A stretch of 64,000 nucleotides of DNA from Parabacteroides timonensis (GCF_900128505.1 NZ_LT669940.1:1482764-1546763); one strand, 5' to 3'. Shown: positions 32,366 to 42,798, counted from the first letter of the stretch. Notes: generated by a model not told the origin, from the sequence alone. Numbers and translations: made by a program.

Positions 32366-33466
32366 AAGAACCTGAATATGATCAAGATGATTTCCAATAT
32401 AAGAAAAACGGTTTTATTACTTGCCACCGGCTGCCTGGTCAGCACCGTTTCCGCTCAGCAGGGAACGGGGGGCAGAGAACGTAGCCAGTATAACAACAAC
32501 CAGCAGCAACAGCGTCAGCAGCAGCGTGAATATCGTGAAGAACAACGCGATACAACAAAGACTAAAACGTCCTACCTCACCGTCTCCGGCGGTGTGGGTT
32601 CCTCTTCCTTACGCTATGATCTGAATTATCAAATCGAGGGCTTTCAGGAAAAAGGCAACCGCGACAATAAACTCGGTTATGAAGTCGATATCCGTTACAG
32701 TTACTTTTTCAATCCCCACTGGGGGGTTGCTACCGGCGTAGGTATCTCCCGTTATGCAACCGTAGGCAGGCTAAGAGGAGATATGTCGGACGACAAGTAT
32801 ATGAAGCTGGGTAACATGATAGATGACGACGACTTCTCCGGTCACCCGCGTGAGTTCGAACTGCGTGCCCGACTGAAAGGCCTGGAAGAAAAGCAAACAG
32901 CTTTTCTTCTGGATATACCTTTGATGGCAATGTACCAAACGCGTTTCGGCGAAGAAGAAAACTGGGGAATGTATGCCGGGCTGGGTGTTAAACTTCAACT
33001 CCCTGTCCAGACAAAATACAAAGTACAGGATAACACGGCCAGTGAACTGAATGTGTCGGGATATTACCCGCATATTCCGTCTGATGTAGGTTCTCCTTCC
33101 GAATCGCCCGTGCCTCATCATGGATTCGGCACGATCAATGATCCGGGCAGCCAACTCGACTGGAGCGGCAAGAACAAACTGAAGTTAGGCGTAGCAGGAA
33201 CAGCTGAATTAGGTTTCCTGATATCATTGAACGAAGACAAAGATATCGACTTGCTATTGGGTGGCTATATCGACTATGGTTTTACCAACATGAAGAAGAA
33301 AAAAGACCAGGGTTTACTCTCCTCTCCTGCATCTTATCATCCCGAAGGAAATAAGATCGTCGGACAAGGTATTCCTTACAACGGCATGCTGAATTCGAAT
33401 GTAACCGATAAGGTGAAAGTGATGTCGTTCGGTGTGAAATTAGGGTTACGATTCAAACTGAATTGA
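30185..33466. repeat. 3.3-kb direct repeat, copy 2
   Basis: This is the second copy of 24559-27840, in the same orientation. Homologous recombination between the copies would delete 5,626 bases and leave one unit with a single head. Confidence 0.92.
32378..33466 (+). CDS. Outer-membrane beta-barrel protein, copy 2
   Basis: This 362-residue protein matches copy 1 except at about three positions (TVSGG for TISGG, LQLPVQ for LQIPVQ, VQDNT for VQSNT). It has the same signal peptide, Gln/Arg-rich linker and barrel with C-terminal strand. It follows its cargo gene by 12 bases, as in copy 1. That the barrel is duplicated together with its cargo, and kept almost unchanged while the cargo heads diverged, suggests it interacts with the conserved C-terminal part of the cargo (inference). 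A strong bidirectional terminator follows at 33508. Confidence 0.8.
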   Translation: MIKMISNIRKTVLLLATGCLVSTVSAQQGTGGRERSQYNNNQQQQRQQQREYREEQRDTTKTKTSYLTVSGGVGSSSLRYDLNYQIEGFQEKGNRDNKLGYEVDIRYSYFFNPHWGVATGVGISRYATVGRLRGDMSDDKYMKLGNMIDDDDFSGHPREFELRARLKGLEEKQTAFLLDIPLMAMYQTRFGEEENWGMYAGLGVKLQLPVQTKYKVQDNTASELNVSGYYPHIPSDVGSPSESPVPHHGFGTINDPGSQLDWSGKNKLKLGVAGTAELGFLISLNEDKDIDLLLGGYIDYGFTNMKKKKDQGLLSSPASYHPEGNKIVGQGIPYNGMLNSNVTDKVKVMSFGVKLGLRFKLN

Positions 33467-33507
33467 TAAAGTTCAGAGAACCTATATTTAATATGTTAAG
33501 CGATCAA

Positions 33508-33537
33508 AAAAGGCCGGAAGTTATTTTCCGGCCTTTT
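33508..33537. terminator. Bidirectional terminator
   Basis: AAAAGGCCGGA (33508-33518) pairs with TCCGGCCTTTT (33527-33537). A-runs and T-runs flank the stem, so it can end both the plus-strand T9SS pair and the minus-strand PUL operon whose last stop is at 33555. Confidence 0.9.
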
Positions 33538-33554
33538 ACTTATCAGGCAATTAC

Positions 33555-35666
33555 TTATTTTTCATTCTTTACTGGGGACCAGTTATTCCAGTCGGGAGGA
33601 GTTACTCCCAGTAAATGTTTTACAAAGAAATCCAAACGTTTCCGGTCTCCATATTCACCTCCCAGCGTATGGTTGCTTCCCGGTACGACTACCAGTTCAA
33701 ATTCTTTCTTTGCTTTTATAAGGGCATTGACAACCTGCATGGTTGTAGCCGGATCTACATTATCATCCATCTCACCGACCATCAGCATCAATGGCCGCGT
33801 CAATAAATGGGCATTTTCCACATTACTACAAGCCACATAACTGCTATCGACCGGATATCCCATCCACTGCTCGTTCCACCAGATCTTATCCATCCGGTTG
33901 TCGTGACAGCCACATCCGGCATAAGCAGCCTTATAGAACTCAGGATGGAAAAGTACAGCAGCCATTGCTTCCTGACCTCCGGCCGAACCACCGAACACAC
34001 CTACCTTATCGATATCCATATAAGGATATTTTTGTGCTGCCGCTTTCATCCAGGCAATACGATCCGGGAAACCTGCATCTTTCAGATTCTTATAGATAAT
34101 ACTTTCAAAGGCTTTACTACGGAAAGATGTTCCCATCCCGTCGCACTGGACAACGATAAAGCCTAATTCGGCGATTTGCTGATGGAACCAGTAGAATGAC
34201 CGGAATTCCTTCGGTGTATAGGCACTTCCGGGGCCGGCATAAATATATTCGAGTACCGGATATTTCTTAGACGGATCGAAATTGGTCGGACGGAAAATGA
34301 CACCCCATATATCCGTTTCGTTATCGCGTCCTTTAGCTACGAAAGGCTCAGGAGCAATCCATCCGCGTTTCTTTAATTCTGTCAGATCGGATTCTTCAAG
34401 CGGCATGACCACCTTTCCATCTTTGGCACTGCGCAAAACAGATTTAGGAGCCTTGTCGACCTTCGACCAGGTATCGACCAGGAACTTATTATCAGCCGAA
34501 AACCAGGCTGTATGAGTGCCTTCTTCCGGAGTCAGACAAGTAAGGCCGGTACCGTCCATATTGATACGGTAGTAGCGTACCAGGTAAGGGTCTTCATCTT
34601 TCACCATTCCACTGGCGGCAAAATAGATCACGCGGTTTGTTTCATCCACCTCAACCACATTACGCACATACCATTCGCCTTTGGTGATCTGTTGTTTTAC
34701 CTGTCCTGTTTGGCGGTCTATCAGATAAAGATGGTTCCAGTTATCGCGCTCGCTCATCCAGATCAGTTCATTCCCGTTAGCCAAGTCTTTGCGGAAATAA
34801 CGGGTGTAATTGACAAAGGTGTTGCTTGTTTCTTCTACGATAGGGCGAACTTTACCTGTTTCGGCAGAAAGTTCCAATACCCGGTAAACCTGATGCCCGC
34901 GCTGATTATATTCAAAAAGAAGTGACCGGCTGTCCTTATGCCAATCCAGTCCGTGTACATCGAACTGGGAGGCAAAGAGTTCAGTCGACGGTGCTTTCAC
35001 CTCTCCTGTCTCCACATTAAAAATATGGGGAACACGGAAAGGAAGGGCATCACCGGGTTTGGCATATTCCCGTTTATGCAGTTTGGGTTGTAACTGGTCT
35101 TTCGGTGATGACTCTACGAAATAAATATATCTCTTTTCTGCCGGACGGATCTTCATAGAAGCCACTTTCCGGGAGTCGGGCGACCAACTGATATAGGCAG
35201 AGTAATACTCACCGGGAGCACCATCCAGGCTCAGGGCTTTTTCCTGTCCGGTGGCTACTTCCTTTACATAGACATTGCTATTTTTAACGAAAGCAATCCT
35301 TTTTCCATCCGGAGAAGGGATGGAATCGCCTGTACGTTCCTCATCCGTTTCCGCCCAGTAGCGGTTAGGCCAATGGCGGGTATTTTCCGTGAGCAGGCGT
35401 TGCTTCATGGTGTCGGGCATGGCAATACGTGTTTTTTTATCAGCATCGACAATCACGTACTTTTCACCTTCCGGGGTGTTGCGTACATACCAGAAACGAT
35501 GAGAGTCGCCTATCCAGCGAGGATTCATGTTCGAATAAGGAACAGCATCTTTAAACTTCTCAGGTAAAGAAAAGGCACGGGCATAGTCGTCTGCCGTGCC
35601 TTGAGCCCTGAGGGCACCGGCAAATAATCCGGTACCCAGAGCTACTAGCAATACTAATCTTTTCAT
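33555..35666 (-). CDS. S9 family peptidase (dipeptidyl peptidase IV-like)
   Basis: This 703-residue protein has a signal peptide (LVALGTGLFAGALRA). An N-terminal DPP-IV beta-propeller (about 60-440; IPSPDGKRIAFVKNSNVYV, YISWSPDSRKVASMK) precedes a C-terminal alpha/beta hydrolase. The nucleophile motif is GVFGGSAGGQEAM (Ser near residue 562), the acid lies in GEMDDNVDPAT and the histidine in PGSNHTLGG. DPP-IV enzymes remove X-Pro (or X-Ala) dipeptides. It is the last gene of the PUL, 26 bases after GH127-1, so the PUL likely handles a proline-rich glycoprotein. Whether it accepts hydroxyproline is unknown. It should be periplasmic or surface located. Confidence 0.9.
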   Translation of the reverse strand: MKRLVLLVALGTGLFAGALRAQGTADDYARAFSLPEKFKDAVPYSNMNPRWIGDSHRFWYVRNTPEGEKYVIVDADKKTRIAMPDTMKQRLLTENTRHWPNRYWAETDEERTGDSIPSPDGKRIAFVKNSNVYVKEVATGQEKALSLDGAPGEYYSAYISWSPDSRKVASMKIRPAEKRYIYFVESSPKDQLQPKLHKREYAKPGDALPFRVPHIFNVETGEVKAPSTELFASQFDVHGLDWHKDSRSLLFEYNQRGHQVYRVLELSAETGKVRPIVEETSNTFVNYTRYFRKDLANGNELIWMSERDNWNHLYLIDRQTGQVKQQITKGEWYVRNVVEVDETNRVIYFAASGMVKDEDPYLVRYYRINMDGTGLTCLTPEEGTHTAWFSADNKFLVDTWSKVDKAPKSVLRSAKDGKVVMPLEESDLTELKKRGWIAPEPFVAKGRDNETDIWGVIFRPTNFDPSKKYPVLEYIYAGPGSAYTPKEFRSFYWFHQQIAELGFIVVQCDGMGTSFRSKAFESIIYKNLKDAGFPDRIAWMKAAAQKYPYMDIDKVGVFGGSAGGQEAMAAVLFHPEFYKAAYAGCGCHDNRMDKIWWNEQWMGYPVDSSYVACSNVENAHLLTRPLMLMVGEMDDNVDPATTMQVVNALIKAKKEFELVVVPGSNHTLGGEYGDRKRLDFFVKHLLGVTPPDWNNWSPVKNEK

Positions 35667-35692
35667 TATCTACTACATATAAAAAATCCAAA

Positions 35693-38089
35693 CTATTCTA
35701 TAGTCCATTCAAAAAGGCCTGCAGAGTTTTTCTCCGGTTGTACCACTTCCAGTTTAACTGCTGAAGTTTTTACCGGTGTAAAACGGACTGTATTAGGATC
35801 TCCCTTGGCTACTCCATATTGAGTGGAGTTTTCTACGGGTTGCCAGTTACCGGAAGCATCTTTATAATAAATTTTCCAGCTTTGTGGGATACGGCAACCT
35901 CCCCAGGGGGCATCATCATACCAATAAACAGTAGTGGAAGAGACTTCCTGCGGTTGTTCAAACTCGTATGCGATCCATTCGGTAGTACCTTCCTGAGGCC
36001 ACCAATGATAATAAGGGACAGTACGGTCGTTTTCATCCTTCGGGGTCAGACCGTCATTAATAGCAGAAATCGATTTTACCATATGAGAGGCTGTGATTTT
36101 TGCTTTTGAAGCGATCGTCGGAGGCATTACCGGGCGGGTTGCACTTACATCCTGCGGCAACCAAACGGACATTTCACCGGTACCGCGATGTGCCCAGGCA
36201 TAATAAGGGATCATGGTCAGGGTGACATCTTTGGTAACCAGGCGACCGTTTTCATCGTACCCCAACGTTTGTGCTTGTGTTTTCAGTTCGTCGATACCAT
36301 ACAGAAGTTCCGGTTTACGTTCTACCGTGAATTCCGGTTTACGATTCATAAATACGCTCAGTACACTGAAGTCGTTATCAGGCCATTCGGCACAATAAAC
36401 GAGCGGACCACGTTCAACAGAGATCTTTCCCCGGTCGGCTTCTACTTTCGAGTTGGCTTTTACGGTACGCGGTTCCATATCGAAATGAACTTCTACGACA
36501 TCCCCTTTTTTCCACAGACGGTTTATAGCAAAATAACCCTTATCGAGATTACTTCTGAATGTTTCTCCATTCACTTTTACAGAATAATTCAACTGCTTAT
36601 TATCAGTAAATGAATATAGATTGCTCGGAACGACTTCACCCTGTACCCAGCCCGGTATACGAATCTTTAAGGTGAAGTTTTGTTTTCCTTTCGGAGAAAC
36701 GGATACGCGGATATCGCCGTTCCAGGGATATTCGGTAGTCTGGGCCAAGGTCACTTTCTTTCCTTCTACATTCAGCTCAGATGTGTTACTCATAAACAGA
36801 TTGACATATACATCCTTATTGTGTACGGCATAAACATATCCGGGTAAAGAAGGAATAAAACGGCAGATATTAGACGGACAGCAGGCACATCCAAACCAGG
36901 GCTGACGCTGATGCTGACCGATAGATTCCAGCGGGTTCGGATAGAAAAAACCGCCTCCATCCAAAGATACTCCGGAGATCAATCCGTTATACAAGGAGCG
37001 TTCCAATACATCGTAATATTTAGATTCGCCGTGAAGGAGGAAGAGACGATAGTTCCAATACACGTTACCGATCGCTGCACAGGTCTCGCAATAGGCAGAC
37101 ATATTAGGCAACTCATAATTTTCACCGAATGCTTCACCGTGGCTGGTAGCACCGATACCTCCGGTAACATACAATTTCTTGGTTACTACATTATCCCATA
37201 TCTTGTCAATGGCATGTACATATCCGGTATCACCGGTCAACGCGGCAACATCTGCCATCCCTGAATACATATAGGCAGCACGAACGGCATGGCCGACTGC
37301 CTCATCCTGTTCCAAAACAGGCTTATGAGCCTGACTATAAGCATCGGTACGGGTAGTATATCCACGTTTATCGAGGAAGAATTTAGCCAGATCGAGATAT
37401 TTCTGTTGTCCCGTCACCAGATATAATTTAGCCAGTGCCATCTCTGCGATCTGATGGCCGGGAACGCGAACGAGCTGTCCGGGCTTATCCCCTATTTCCC
37501 GTTCCACGCAATCGGCATACTTGATGGCGATGTTAAGGAAGTTCTTTTTTCCGGTAGCCTGATAATGGGCGATAGCACCCTCGATCATGTGTCCCAGATT
37601 ATAAAATTCATGGCTCAGGTCTTCCACTTTTTCCCAGCGTTTACTACCGGCCCATTCATGCGGATGCTCGGGGTTCATAGTACGAGAGGTATATAAATAT
37701 CCGTCGGGTTCCTGAGCGGCTGCAACTACCGTCAATACACTGTCGATATATTTGGCCAACTTTTTGTCCGGATAAGTTTGCATGGAGTAACTGGCACCTT
37801 CAATGGTCTTATAAACATCCGTATCGTCAAAAGCCAGGCCACCGACCTTATACTCGCTACTGGGATGAGCCGCTTTATAGAAGTTATCATAACGGCCGGT
37901 TTCTTCACATTTACTGAATGCTAAAGGTATTGTCACTTCACGACTGGCTTTCAGACGTTGTCCCCAAAAGCTGTCGGTTACTTTCACGGAAGTGAACGGA
38001 ACAGGAGTGATCGGATATCCCCCGTCATGTGTTTGTGCACTTCCTGCCAGACATAAGCCGGCTAGTGTTATTACCAGGATACTTTTCAT
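35693..38089 (-). CDS. GH127 beta-L-arabinofuranosidase, paralog 1
   Basis: This 798-residue secreted enzyme has a signal peptide (LVITLAGLCLAGSAQ). The catalytic (alpha/alpha)6 barrel covers about 30-450, followed by beta-sandwich domains and a C-terminal discoidin-like region (about 690-798; STTVYWYDDAPWGGCRIP). The zinc/cysteine active site of the family is visible: YCETC near residue 333 (Glu and Cys) and GCACCP near 400 (paired Cys). GH127 enzymes release beta-linked L-arabinofuranose, for example from arabinosylated hydroxyproline. One characterised relative acts on rhamnogalacturonan II. A second GH127 gene lies just upstream. Substrate is inferred from the PUL. Confidence 0.92.
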   Translation of the reverse strand: MKSILVITLAGLCLAGSAQTHDGGYPITPVPFTSVKVTDSFWGQRLKASREVTIPLAFSKCEETGRYDNFYKAAHPSSEYKVGGLAFDDTDVYKTIEGASYSMQTYPDKKLAKYIDSVLTVVAAAQEPDGYLYTSRTMNPEHPHEWAGSKRWEKVEDLSHEFYNLGHMIEGAIAHYQATGKKNFLNIAIKYADCVEREIGDKPGQLVRVPGHQIAEMALAKLYLVTGQQKYLDLAKFFLDKRGYTTRTDAYSQAHKPVLEQDEAVGHAVRAAYMYSGMADVAALTGDTGYVHAIDKIWDNVVTKKLYVTGGIGATSHGEAFGENYELPNMSAYCETCAAIGNVYWNYRLFLLHGESKYYDVLERSLYNGLISGVSLDGGGFFYPNPLESIGQHQRQPWFGCACCPSNICRFIPSLPGYVYAVHNKDVYVNLFMSNTSELNVEGKKVTLAQTTEYPWNGDIRVSVSPKGKQNFTLKIRIPGWVQGEVVPSNLYSFTDNKQLNYSVKVNGETFRSNLDKGYFAINRLWKKGDVVEVHFDMEPRTVKANSKVEADRGKISVERGPLVYCAEWPDNDFSVLSVFMNRKPEFTVERKPELLYGIDELKTQAQTLGYDENGRLVTKDVTLTMIPYYAWAHRGTGEMSVWLPQDVSATRPVMPPTIASKAKITASHMVKSISAINDGLTPKDENDRTVPYYHWWPQEGTTEWIAYEFEQPQEVSSTTVYWYDDAPWGGCRIPQSWKIYYKDASGNWQPVENSTQYGVAKGDPNTVRFTPVKTSAVKLEVVQPEKNSAGLFEWTIE

Positions 38090-38204
38090 GTTATTAGTTA
38101 TTAAGTGTATGTTTTCATACTTATTCTATCGTGGTGTAAAATTAACACCATACAATTAACTTTGTATCTGAAATGGTATGTTGTATAACAGACATTTAAA
38201 CTTT

Positions 38205-38240
38205 CAATGCAGGCACTGACCTCACGTCAAGCCTGCATTG
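38205..38240 (-). terminator. Intercistronic hairpin between the two GH127 genes
   Basis: CAATGCAGGC (38205-38214) pairs with GCCTGCATTG (38231-38240), in the 207-base gap downstream of GH127-2. The following T content on the minus strand is weak, so it may attenuate or protect mRNA. Confidence 0.55.
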
Positions 38241-38296
38241 TTCTCAAATCAAATACTTAATCTACAAAAAGTGTGTGTATAACAGTCTATGATGTT

Positions 38297-40750
38297 TTAG
38301 TTAACTTTCCATTCGATCACACCGCCCGATTCACCTTTCTGTAAGTTGATTACAAGTTTCAGACCGGAAGTTGTGACGGGTTCGAAGTCGACCGAATTGT
38401 AACAATCTTTCTTACAACCGTATTCACCTTTAGCCTTCACGTCTTTCCAGGTGTTTCCTTCCTTATATTGCACTTTCCAGTTAGCCGGAACGCGATAGTT
38501 ACCGTCGTAATGATCGAATTCAAGCCAGTAGACTTCTACATTCTTTACTGTTTCAGGCTGATTGAATACATATTCGATAGCTTCTTCCGAACCTGTCTTC
38601 AACCAGAAATAATGATAGGGTTTCGACATATCGTCCGAGCTCTTCGGATCCCACTGATCGTTTACACCATAACAATACTCACGACGTTCGATAGGCAGAC
38701 CATCCTTCTGGATCGGTGCACTGACAATGGTAAATGACTGGGCACGGGAGGCGATGCTTGGTTCCGGAGTCGGTTTTGCATAATCGGCAGACGCCGGTAT
38801 CCAGACAGCCATCTCTGCATTACCGCGATTGTTCCAAGTTGAATAAGGGATTAGTTTCACCGGTACGTCTTTTTCTTCGATAGTACCGTCGTCATTACGA
38901 TTCAACTCTTTGGCTGTACCTTCCAATTCTACGATACCGTTCAATTTGTCCTTTTCAAATGTATAAGACAGAGAGGCATTTTCCGGAAGATACTTATTGA
39001 AGACATGGTGGTCTGACTGATCCACTCCTTCGAGGCAATAAACGACCGGACCACGTTCGATAGCCAACAAACCTTCGTCTGCTTTCACTTTCTCATGTGC
39101 TTTGACACGGCGAACATCCATCGGCAGAGATATTTCTACTACATCACCGGCATTCCACTGGCGTTCGAGAGAAACATAGCCGTCATACGCTTTGCTTTTA
39201 ACAGCCTTACCATTCACTTTCACCTGATATTTATCCGATTCTTTGGATGTAAAAGTATACAAGTCGCTTCCGGTAACAGGTTCATTTTCAGCCCAACCCG
39301 GTATACGCAGTTTTAATGCGAAATTAGCAGCAGTTTGCGGTGTAACTGTTAATTTAACCGTTCCATCCCATGGATATTCAGTTTCCTGATCCAATTCAAC
39401 TTCATTTTCACCCAGTTTCACTTTACTGTTGCTACCGATGTACAGATTCACAAAAATGCTATTTTCCTGAGTGGCATACATATACATCGGAACAGAGGCC
39501 ATAAAACGGGTTACATTACCCGGACAGCAGGCGCATCCGAACCAAGGAGCACGTTCATGCTGTCCCATCGATTCCAGCGGATTGTCATAGAAGAATTTAT
39601 CTCCACTCAAAGAAACACCGGAGATTACACCGTTATATAGAGCACGTTCCAGTACATCCACATATTTAGCATCACCGGTTGCCAGGAACATACGTTGATT
39701 CCAATATACATTGGCGATAGAAGCACATGTTTCGCAATAAGCACTGTGATTATGTAATTCATATTCCGGTCCGAAACCTTCACCTTGTGCTCTCGAACCG
39801 ATTCCACCGGTTATATAAAGTTTTTTGGTTGCCATATTATTCCAGATACGGCAGATAGCGTTAAAATAAGCAGAGTCTTTTGTCAAAGCGGCAACGTCGG
39901 CCACTCCGGAATAAAGATAACCGGCACGTACGGCATGACCGACAATCTCTTCCTGCTCCAGGATAGGCATGTGATCCTGGCTATATGCATTTAATCGATG
40001 ACCGTCTGTACCGCGTCCTGCTTCTTCCACAAAGTAACGGGCCATATCCAGATATTTCTGGTCACCTGTCACTTTATACATTTTAGCCAGCCCCATTTCA
40101 ACAATAGGATGCCCTGACGGAACACGCTTCTGCCCTTCATTCGGACCGAACACCTGACAAACCAGATCCGCATTTTTTATAGCGACATCCAGTAAAGCAC
40201 GTTTACCGGTAGCACGATAATGAGCTACGGCTGCTTCATACAGGTGACCGCAGTTATAGAGTTCATGGCTGTTTAGTTTTTCCCAACGTTCCTTCCCCCA
40301 CCAACGCGACAGCCGTTCACATTTATTCGTTACGCAGGTAGTCAGATAGCCATCCGGTTCCTGGGCGGCACCAATCAGTGTGATGACACTATCCAGATAG
40401 GCATCCAATTGAGGATCATATTTAACTGCCAGAGAATAAGAGGCTCCTTCAATGATCTTGTACGGATCAGTATCATCGAACGGAAAATCGCCTTTGTGTT
40501 CGCCTTTGATAAGTCCGCCGGCAAGGGCAAAGTTATCGAAACGTCCGTTCAACTCACATTGTTTGAATGCAGACGGGATAGATACAGTCCGGTTTACTTC
40601 GATACGGGGAGCCCAGAAATTATCTGTCAGATGTACTTCAGTAAACGGGACCTCTACGATCGGCTCTGTGGATGTATATTTATCCGGAATAGACTGACAG
40701 GCAAACAAACCGATAATAGGGATCGATGTAAATAATAATTCTTTCAGCAT
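38297..40750 (-). CDS. GH127 beta-L-arabinofuranosidase, paralog 2
   Basis: This 817-residue lipoprotein has a signal peptide ending at a lipobox (IIGLFACQS, Cys near residue 18), so unlike paralog 1 it should be lipid anchored. The same family landmarks are present: AYCETCASIANVYWNQR (near 340), WFGCACCPGNVTRF (near 410) and the TGGIGS segment. The C-terminus again has a discoidin-like sandwich (VEVYWLEFDHYDGNYRVP). The clear divergence between paralogs suggests different linkages or chain positions, such as beta-1,2 between arabinoses versus arabinose on hydroxyproline (inference). It starts 33 bases after GH97. Confidence 0.92.
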   Translation of the reverse strand: MLKELLFTSIPIIGLFACQSIPDKYTSTEPIVEVPFTEVHLTDNFWAPRIEVNRTVSIPSAFKQCELNGRFDNFALAGGLIKGEHKGDFPFDDTDPYKIIEGASYSLAVKYDPQLDAYLDSVITLIGAAQEPDGYLTTCVTNKCERLSRWWGKERWEKLNSHELYNCGHLYEAAVAHYRATGKRALLDVAIKNADLVCQVFGPNEGQKRVPSGHPIVEMGLAKMYKVTGDQKYLDMARYFVEEAGRGTDGHRLNAYSQDHMPILEQEEIVGHAVRAGYLYSGVADVAALTKDSAYFNAICRIWNNMATKKLYITGGIGSRAQGEGFGPEYELHNHSAYCETCASIANVYWNQRMFLATGDAKYVDVLERALYNGVISGVSLSGDKFFYDNPLESMGQHERAPWFGCACCPGNVTRFMASVPMYMYATQENSIFVNLYIGSNSKVKLGENEVELDQETEYPWDGTVKLTVTPQTAANFALKLRIPGWAENEPVTGSDLYTFTSKESDKYQVKVNGKAVKSKAYDGYVSLERQWNAGDVVEISLPMDVRRVKAHEKVKADEGLLAIERGPVVYCLEGVDQSDHHVFNKYLPENASLSYTFEKDKLNGIVELEGTAKELNRNDDGTIEEKDVPVKLIPYSTWNNRGNAEMAVWIPASADYAKPTPEPSIASRAQSFTIVSAPIQKDGLPIERREYCYGVNDQWDPKSSDDMSKPYHYFWLKTGSEEAIEYVFNQPETVKNVEVYWLEFDHYDGNYRVPANWKVQYKEGNTWKDVKAKGEYGCKKDCYNSVDFEPVTTSGLKLVINLQKGESGGVIEWKVN

Positions 40751-40783
40751 AACGCAAATATTTTGTTTTTGACTAATCCTACA

Positions 40784-42781
40784 CTATTGTTGTTGTTTTA
40801 ATGAAATAGCGAAACCTCCTCCTGGCGCCATCGACAGTTTTAGTTGAGTTTGTGAAGTAACTGTTTTTACTTCTTTTTTATAATCAGTAGCCTGCTTGGC
40901 TGCGTTCACTCCATCTTTAAATATGGTAGCTGTATAGTTACCGTTACCAAGAAAAGAGAGATCCAAAGTAACTTCACGCGAATCCCAGTTTGTCATTCCA
41001 CCAATGTACCAATCAGTTCCCACACGACGGGCCGATACGATATATTCTCCCATCGTGCCCTGGAGAATACGAGTTTCTTCCACTCCGGTATTAGGAATAC
41101 TGACTATAAAATCGGTACACTCTTTTTCTTTCCGATATATAGTCGGGTTATCAGCCAACATTGTCAATGGCGAGTCGTGTACGACATAGGCTGCCAACTG
41201 ATGACAACGTGTACCCTGGCTCATCGGGTTATAGTAAATATCTTTGAAATCTTTTTTAGAAGCATTCCTCATCGCTCCGGGAGTATAATCGACCGGGCCA
41301 GCCATCATACGGATATAAGGCATTATCACATCATATTGCATCATATCTTTTTCAACTGTACTCCATTTCATTTCTTCCATACCGAACACACTTTCAAAAT
41401 TGATAATGTTCGGATAAGTACGGTTAAGACCTGTCGGTTTATAGATTCCATGCAAATCGAGCGACAACTTATATTTAGCAGTTGCTTCAGCAATCCTGTA
41501 AACCATTTCTACTGCTGTCTGGTCATCCCGATCGAGAAAGTCGACCTTGAAACCACTGATTCCCATTTCCGAATATTTCTTGCATGCGGCTTCCAGCTGT
41601 TCATCGAGAACATTAAATACAGTCCACAAAATAATATCGACCTGTTTACTTTTAGCATAACGAACAAGTTCCGGCAAATCAAGATCGGGAATAACTGTCA
41701 ACATATCTCCTACTTTCGGATCATACCATCCTTCGTCGAGAACAATAAATTCTATATTGTTTTCAGAAGCAAAATCGATATAATACTTATACGTATCCAT
41801 ATTGATACCGGCTTTGAAGTCGACACCGGAAATCCCCCAGTCATTCCACCAATCCCAAGCCACTTTACCACCTTTCACCCAGGAGCAATCACCGATACGA
41901 TTGGGAGAAGCCAAAGCATAAACCATATTGTTGACCGGCATTTGAGTATCTTTTTCCGAAACGGCTAGAATACGCCAGGGGAAACTTCGTGTTCCGGTTG
42001 ATTTTGCAATGTAATCACTACGTTCGGCAACATAACTCATATGTCGCCACGGATGATAATCCATGCGGGAAGGATACGGAGCAAACTCGCCTTTCAATGA
42101 CGTTGTCTGGCCGTCTCCTTTTATAAACATACCCGGATAGGCTTCCAGATCCGATTCTGTTATTGTCAGTTTCACTCCATTATCATAATCTACTGTTACC
42201 GGAAGAAATGCTACATTTTCCGTATCGAAGGAGGTTAATGGAGCCTTCACATACAAGTTCTGAAAAGCCATGGCATAGGGATCTTTTCCTTTAGCAGCAG
42301 TGGAATAGGCCATATAAGTCGTATAATCTTTATCAAAATTAAACTCAGCCAATTCCCCCTGAATGATCATGGATTTCTTCCCCGCTGAATAAAAACGATA
42401 GGCTACACCTTCATTATAAGCACGGAATAGAATTCCATAATCCCCCTTCATCTTCAAATCTAATTCATTACAGACTGATTGAAAAGAAGGCAACCGATAG
42501 TGCGGCGATACAATTTTTTCTGAAATATTTTTACGTTTCTGCGAACGGATATGTGTATCGGTCCCCCATTGGGTTCCATCTTCCAATCGCATACCCAATC
42601 TACTGTCTTTCAGTAAACACTGGTCTGCCCGGTAAACAGAATAGGCCAATAGTCCGTTTTCTGTTCGTATCTCCACCTTCAATATTCCATCCGGAGATAA
42701 TAAAATTAACGGTTTTTCTGCTGCATTTACACAGAAGATACCTAATAGACAAAGACATACAGTCAAAAAAGTGTTTTTCAT
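40784..42781 (-). CDS. GH97 alpha-galactosidase-type glycosidase
   Basis: This 665-residue secreted enzyme has a signal peptide (LTVCLCLLGIFCVNA). An N-terminal beta-sandwich domain precedes a (beta/alpha)8 barrel and a C-terminal sandwich, the GH97 layout. The barrel has GFKVDFLDRDDQ with Asp near residue 413, where retaining GH97 alpha-galactosidases have their nucleophile, and NFESVFGMEEMKW near 466 for the acid/base region. Inverting SusB-type members use glutamates instead, so a retaining alpha-galactosidase is favoured. It is transcribed with GH27, 17 bases downstream of it, so the PUL has two enzymes for alpha-galactosides or related alpha-linked sugars. Confidence 0.88.
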   Translation of the reverse strand: MKNTFLTVCLCLLGIFCVNAAEKPLILLSPDGILKVEIRTENGLLAYSVYRADQCLLKDSRLGMRLEDGTQWGTDTHIRSQKRKNISEKIVSPHYRLPSFQSVCNELDLKMKGDYGILFRAYNEGVAYRFYSAGKKSMIIQGELAEFNFDKDYTTYMAYSTAAKGKDPYAMAFQNLYVKAPLTSFDTENVAFLPVTVDYDNGVKLTITESDLEAYPGMFIKGDGQTTSLKGEFAPYPSRMDYHPWRHMSYVAERSDYIAKSTGTRSFPWRILAVSEKDTQMPVNNMVYALASPNRIGDCSWVKGGKVAWDWWNDWGISGVDFKAGINMDTYKYYIDFASENNIEFIVLDEGWYDPKVGDMLTVIPDLDLPELVRYAKSKQVDIILWTVFNVLDEQLEAACKKYSEMGISGFKVDFLDRDDQTAVEMVYRIAEATAKYKLSLDLHGIYKPTGLNRTYPNIINFESVFGMEEMKWSTVEKDMMQYDVIMPYIRMMAGPVDYTPGAMRNASKKDFKDIYYNPMSQGTRCHQLAAYVVHDSPLTMLADNPTIYRKEKECTDFIVSIPNTGVEETRILQGTMGEYIVSARRVGTDWYIGGMTNWDSREVTLDLSFLGNGNYTATIFKDGVNAAKQATDYKKEVKTVTSQTQLKLSMAPGGGFAISLKQQQ

Positions 42782-42798
42782 ATCAGATCATTTTTTAA

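Noticed and set aside
38157..38164. TAACTTTG on the plus strand as a promoter
   Set aside because: It matches TAnnTTTG by sequence but faces into the 3' end of GH127-2 in antisense, with no plus-strand gene downstream. It is likely chance in AT-rich DNA.
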